From Treponema sp. (lineage in GTDB: Bacteria; Spirochaetota; Spirochaetia; Treponematales; Rectinemataceae), in the NCBI GenBank assembly GCA_017849315.1, contig JAFIHQ010000105.1:1-34413 (forward strand): a DNA stretch of 34,413 nt, read 5' to 3'. Made by a program: the position numbers and the translations under genes. The notes below the pieces were generated by a model. It searched no databases, was not told where the DNA came from, and saw nothing but the letters and a program-made list of their open reading frames with translations. This document shows, one piece after another, positions 31,385-34,413 of this stretch. Each line of letters begins with the position of its first letter. Position 1 is the first letter of the stretch.

Positions 31385-31914
31385 CCTGCCTGGTCTGCAT
31401 GCTCTGCTTGCCCCGCCTCGCCCGCCTGCCTTGCCTTTGCAAGCTCTTTGGCTTCTTTCCCTGTCATGTGTTCGATCGACATTTCGATAATGCAGACCCT
31501 GTCGAACGATTGGTTTATCGTACTGTCGCGCCCCTGCGCGTCGTCGCCAGGCGAATACTTTACAGCGAGCGCCTCGAGCGCCTGCCGTTTTTCTTTTTCG
31601 TCGGTCAAAATGCGGGCCCGGCCAAAAGCAATGACACTTCGAAAGTAGGTTGTGTACTCTTCCGGTACGACCCGATCCTGATCGATAACACAGAACGAGA
31701 CCTTGTCGTTGCGGGTAATCGCGTCGATCTTGTGGCCCACAAGGGCGCTGTGGAAGTACAGTTTTGAATCGACATATACATAGCTTACGGGCACCGCATA
31801 CGGATAACCGTCGTCGCCCGCCACAGCCAGTACTCCTGCACTGTTTTTTTCCAAAATCGCCACGCATTCCTCTGCCGGAAGCGCCTGTTTGAAGCGCCGC
31901 ATCTCTCTGAACAT
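31381..31914 (-). CDS. Pyridoxamine 5'-phosphate oxidase-related (NimA-like) flavoprotein
   Basis: The 177-residue protein is a split-barrel FMN-binding protein related to NimA nitroimidazole reductase. Typical stretches are MRRFKQALPAEECVAILEKN, GVLAVAGDDGYPYAVPVSYVYVDSKLYFHSA (flavin-binding barrel), GHKIDAITRNDKVSFCVI, and TTYFRSVIAFGRARIL. The C-terminal 20 residues are a low-complexity Ala/Gly/Gln/Glu tail. I choose ATG 31914, with GAGAGGA upstream, over a longer frame to 31965. A near-consensus promoter lies about 90 nt upstream. The substrate is unknown; relatives reduce nitro compounds or bind F420, heme or FMN. Confidence 0.85.
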   Translation of the reverse strand: MFREMRRFKQALPAEECVAILEKNSAGVLAVAGDDGYPYAVPVSYVYVDSKLYFHSALVGHKIDAITRNDKVSFCVIDQDRVVPEEYTTYFRSVIAFGRARILTDEKEKRQALEALAVKYSPGDDAQGRDSTINQSFDRVCIIEMSIEHMTGKEAKELAKARQAGEAGQAEHADQAG

Positions 31915-32007
31915 AAAAATCCTCTCTTGCGAACCCACTACAACTGGAGCCCCGCCAGCCCGCAACTTTGGAGCAGTCCCCAGGCAATTTCTAAGTTCAA
32001 TGTGCCA

Positions 32008-32058
32008 ATTATAGGAGCCTCAACTACGTTGTCAACCAAGAACCGCCGACTATATACT
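32008..32058. promoter_or_regulatory. Divergent promoters sharing a -35 region
   Basis: Minus strand: perfect TTGACA (32030-32035), 16 nt, perfect TATAAT (32008-32013), driving the flavoprotein gene. Plus strand: TTGTCA (32029-32034) with TATATA (32051-32056) or TATACT (32053-32058), driving the nitroreductase gene. The two -35 boxes overlap almost completely, so polymerase may not occupy both at once. Confidence 0.65.
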
Positions 32059-32113
32059 CGTTATCTCATGCAAGCACTCGCCTCCCGTACCAGTCTCAGT
32101 TAGGAGGGTTCTC

Positions 32114-32638
32114 ATGGAATCCGTGTTTAATTGCATCGTCAATCGCAGAAGCGTTCGAAGCTACAACTCGCAGACCGTGGACAAGGCGACGATAGAGAAG
32201 CTCCTCACAGCCGCATCTTACGCCCCTTCCGCAGCAAACATGCAGCCCTGGCGATTCGTGGTTATTCAGGACGACAAAGGGCTCAAAGACAAGGTAGCAT
32301 CGCTCTCGGTCTACACCCAATGGGTCAAAACGGCGCCCTGCCTCATCCTCGTCTATTTGGACAAAAACACCTTGAGCGACCGCGTCTTCAACTGCGATCT
32401 GAAACACAAGCAGGTGATTGGTTCGGCGATTCAGAATATCCTTCTTGCCGCACGCGAACTGCAGCTCGGCACCTGCTGGATCGGTGAAATTCTAAAACAC
32501 GAGAAAGAAGTAAACGCCCTGCTCGAGCTGCCGGATAATCTCGAGCTCATGGCGATGATCACGGTGGGTTACACGCAAGCGCTGGACGGCATTGGTAAAC
32601 GGGAACCGCTCGATAAGCTCGTGGCAAAATGGCTTTAG
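32114..32638 (+). CDS. Nitroreductase family protein
   Basis: The 174-residue protein has the short nitroreductase fold. FMN-phosphate-binding arginines are in NRRSVRSYNSQTVD at the start. AASYAPSAANMQPWRFVVIQ is the family's SxxNxQPWxF signature. GSAIQNILLAARELQLGTCWIG contacts the flavin, and LELMAMITVGYTQ near the end is also typical. AGGAGGG precedes the ATG. These enzymes act as homodimers and reduce nitro groups, quinones or other acceptors with NAD(P)H; the substrate is not evident. It is transcribed divergently from the PNPOx-related gene, which suggests that two flavoproteins may be controlled together. Confidence 0.9.
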   Translation: MESVFNCIVNRRSVRSYNSQTVDKATIEKLLTAASYAPSAANMQPWRFVVIQDDKGLKDKVASLSVYTQWVKTAPCLILVYLDKNTLSDRVFNCDLKHKQVIGSAIQNILLAARELQLGTCWIGEILKHEKEVNALLELPDNLELMAMITVGYTQALDGIGKREPLDKLVAKWL

Positions 32639-32805
32639 GCCGATAAAGCGGGTTTGCCACGCCAGCCGACCGTATAGCCGTCAGTCTGCACTGAAGATCC
32701 GCTTATGCCTATCGCGATTGCACATGCGAGATCCTGACATTGATAGCTATGTCGCACAACGCGACATTTTTATTCGGAACTTTCCTTGAATTATCTACAA
32801 AACAC

Positions 32806-32834
32806 TTTACGATTAAGAATTATCGACCTATACT
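32806..32834 (+). promoter_or_regulatory. Putative promoter of the duplicated membrane protein gene
   Basis: TTTACG (32806-32811) and TATACT (32829-32834) are 17 nt apart, giving a start near 32841 and a leader of about 85 nt. The rest of the gap from 32639 holds nothing that I recognise. Confidence 0.45.
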
Positions 32835-32926
32835 TAGTCTATTGTTTTGGCCCCAACAAGCCGACACGGGCTTTTAGTATTTCTTAAGCTGCTGCCCTGC
32901 CCCGCACGCAGCAAGGACCGGCAACC

Positions 32927-34114
32927 ATGACGCACAGAGTAGTCTGGCTTCCTCTGGAAGTGGTAATTCTGGTAATCGCCGGAATTGTGGTGCTGACAAC
33001 CGGTGTTCTGCTCTTCCCAGTCTACCAGGGGGCGCTGCCTTACTTCGAAAATGGCCTCTATGGCTTACTTCTTATCATTTTTGCGCTTCAAACAATGACG
33101 CTCGGCAGGACACCATTCGGCGATCTATCCAGATCGAAACTCGTCCTCGCGCTCGGGCTTATCGTGGCGTCAGTCGGCATGGTGAGCTGTCTCGTTCCAA
33201 TTCCGATCGCGCTCCCCCGCATTTTGCTTTTCATCTGTTTTGGCCCTGGAGGGCTCTCACTTTTTCTGCAACTCATCTTTGCCGAAGATAAATCGAAGCG
33301 TTGGGCGAAATATGGTGGCATTTTTAGACAGCTGATCTATGCATGTGGTTCAGTTTATGTGCTCTCAATGGCCATCGCGGCGCTGCTTTTTAATCAGCGG
33401 CTCCTGACGACTCCTATGACCGCTATAGCGACCATAGTTTTCGGTCTGGCGATCTGTTATCTTGCCGCCGTCCTTCTCAGAATCGATCGGGCGTATCCCG
33501 ACTCCGCAAAAGTGCCCGACGACAAGGTCAAGCTGTCTACCGAACAGGTGATGATACTTTTTACGAGCATTTTTATGGTCATTATCGGTATCGTCCTGAT
33601 TCCGGTCAATTTGGGAATCCTGCCTTTTTCTGCCAACGCGCAGTTGGGCGTTCTCATGATCATCTTTTCCATTCAAATGCTCGCCTTTGGGAACACACCG
33701 GTCGGTGTCTTTCCGCGGACTTGGCTTGTACTCGCCTTTGGACTAGTCTTCGCCTTATTGGGCGCCGTGTCCTGTATCATCCCGCACCTTCTAGTGGCCT
33801 TTCTCACAACGCTTGTCGGCACCCTCAACATTTTGGGTGGAGTAATTTCCCTTGTGAAAATGGTCCTGGCTCGAGACGGGCACGCAAACAAACCGCGGGA
33901 AACTGTTCCGCCAATACTTACCAGGCTTTTTGTAACACAGCTCACGCTCAGCCTCCTCCAAACTCTATTTGGTACGTCGATGCTTGTTCCAGGTGTAGTG
34001 CCAGGTCTCGTTATCGGTGTGATCCTTGCAGCAAATGGCTGTGTACTTCTTTATCTTCTTCATGTCTTACGTTTGCTGGATACGCTGCGCAGCGGTACAG
34101 AAGGTGCCAAATAG
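32927..34114 (+). CDS. Multi-helix membrane protein with internal duplication
   Basis: The 395-residue protein is almost wholly hydrophobic, with about ten helices, and I do not recognise its family with certainty. It consists of two related halves. Residues 44-90 (GLYGLLLIIFALQTMTLGRTP then KLVLALGLIVASVGMVSCLVP) align without gaps to residues 240-286 (QLGVLMIIFSIQ...FGNTPVG then WLVLAFGLVFALLGAVSCIIP), and flanking helices also correspond. The layout recalls HdeD/DUF308-like proteins, but this is only a resemblance. A weak AAGGA site precedes the ATG. It lies 34 nt before the acetoacetate decarboxylase-like gene, with no terminator between, so they probably form one operon. A transport or membrane-stress role is a guess. 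Confidence 0.75.
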   Translation: MTHRVVWLPLEVVILVIAGIVVLTTGVLLFPVYQGALPYFENGLYGLLLIIFALQTMTLGRTPFGDLSRSKLVLALGLIVASVGMVSCLVPIPIALPRILLFICFGPGGLSLFLQLIFAEDKSKRWAKYGGIFRQLIYACGSVYVLSMAIAALLFNQRLLTTPMTAIATIVFGLAICYLAAVLLRIDRAYPDSAKVPDDKVKLSTEQVMILFTSIFMVIIGIVLIPVNLGILPFSANAQLGVLMIIFSIQMLAFGNTPVGVFPRTWLVLAFGLVFALLGAVSCIIPHLLVAFLTTLVGTLNILGGVISLVKMVLARDGHANKPRETVPPILTRLFVTQLTLSLLQTLFGTSMLVPGVVPGLVIGVILAANGCVLLYLLHVLRLLDTLRSGTEGAK

Positions 34115-34148
34115 TTTTTCATAGTTCTTCCAGACAAGGAGGTTCTGA

Positions 34149-34413
34149 ATGTTTAAATTTGAGGAAGGGAAATGCTACAAGATGCCGGCTCATTTCGGTG
34201 GAGCACCTTTCGATCCAAATGCCAAAGCGATTTACGATGACGTAGTCACTGTCGATTTTTGCTACACAACGGACGCCGAAAAGCTATGCAACTACATTCC
34301 GGAAGGTCTTGAACTCATAAAGCCCGAATTGACTATTGAATTTCAACAATGCCGACAGGTCCAGTGGATGGCCGGTTCGTCCTACAATCTTGTCGGTGTC
34401 ACGGTCCCCGTGC
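34149..34413 (+). CDS. Acetoacetate decarboxylase-family protein (N-terminal part)
   Basis: The first 88 codons run off the window end. The start MFKFEEGKCYKMPAHFGG, then TVDFCYTTDAEKLCNYIPEG and a segment ending SYNLVGVTVPV, match the N-terminal part of the ADC family. The acid Glu in the tunnel region may be present in LTIEFQQCRQVQWMAG, but the catalytic lysine segment is beyond the window. AAGGAGG precedes the ATG. Classical members convert acetoacetate to acetone and CO2, while many relatives act as lyases on other keto acids. The substrate cannot be decided here. Confidence 0.8.
   Translation, partial: MFKFEEGKCYKMPAHFGGAPFDPNAKAIYDDVVTVDFCYTTDAEKLCNYIPEGLELIKPELTIEFQQCRQVQWMAGSSYNLVGVTVPV

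Noticed and set aside
33721..34245. 174-codon plus-strand frame spanning the end of the membrane protein gene
   Set aside because: It is an alternate frame of the membrane protein and of the ADC-like start; both real genes have better evidence.
1..34413. CRISPR arrays, tRNA and rRNA genes
   Set aside because: I saw no regularly spaced repeats of CRISPR type, no cloverleaf-like segment with a CCA end, and no rRNA signature.

Overview
The window is 34.4 kb of bacterial chromosome of mixed composition, with GC-rich flanks and two visibly AT-richer blocks. I cannot name the organism. Several features together suggest a Spirochaetota (Treponema/Rectinema-like) anaerobe: a BMP/PnrA-type nucleoside receptor with its ABC transporter, a membrane polyferredoxin with unusual C-terminal domains, an FNT channel, and a fungal/archaeal-type aspartate-semialdehyde dehydrogenase. 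This placement is an inference from gene content.

Layout. (1) 1-3978: the end of metI (methionine ABC permease), a UPF0303/HbpS-like protein, a NapH/NosR-like 4Fe-4S membrane protein, a convergent formate/nitrite channel and a small cupin. (2) 4235-11979, minus strand: a type I restriction-modification operon in the order hsdM, truncated ORF6N gene, HNH nuclease gene, hsdS, Abi_C-like gene, a 52-codon small ORF, hsdR. The genes are mostly coupled by 4-8 nt overlaps. An IS3-family transposase remnant lies beside it at 12081-12482, so this looks like an acquired defence island. Two palindromes built from the same TGTCTCAY half-site lie just before hsdR. (3) 12804-13334: a RibD-C/DHFR-fold reductase. 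(4) 13464-20990, minus strand: a nucleoside uptake and salvage operon made of a BMP-family receptor, a double ABC ATPase, two permeases, an amidohydrolase-family deaminase, a Udp-family nucleoside phosphorylase and a GntR/UTRA regulator. A good promoter with an operator-like dyad precedes the receptor gene, and a hairpin separates it from the ATPase gene. (5) 21355-22284: an alpha/beta hydrolase. (6) 22314-25048, minus strand: a TrpXYZ-type ABC transporter. (7) 25217-30923, plus strand: a lysine riboswitch followed by asd-lysC-dapB-dapA-dapD, the aspartate-to-diaminopimelate/lysine pathway. (8) 31037-34413: a small Rieske protein, a PNPOx/NimA-like flavoprotein, a nitroreductase, a membrane protein with an internal duplication, and the start of an acetoacetate decarboxylase-family gene.

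How it works together. The riboswitch probably turns down the lysine operon when lysine is plentiful. The leader ends in a helix that would hide the asd ribosome binding site, and an upstream copy of GGCCACG could compete for the same strand. The nucleoside operon joins import to deamination and phosphorolysis, and its GntR gene is last, which fits autoregulation. The most unusual region is the RM operon: three protein genes and a small ORF are inserted among hsdM, hsdS and hsdR, which suggests a composite defence system.
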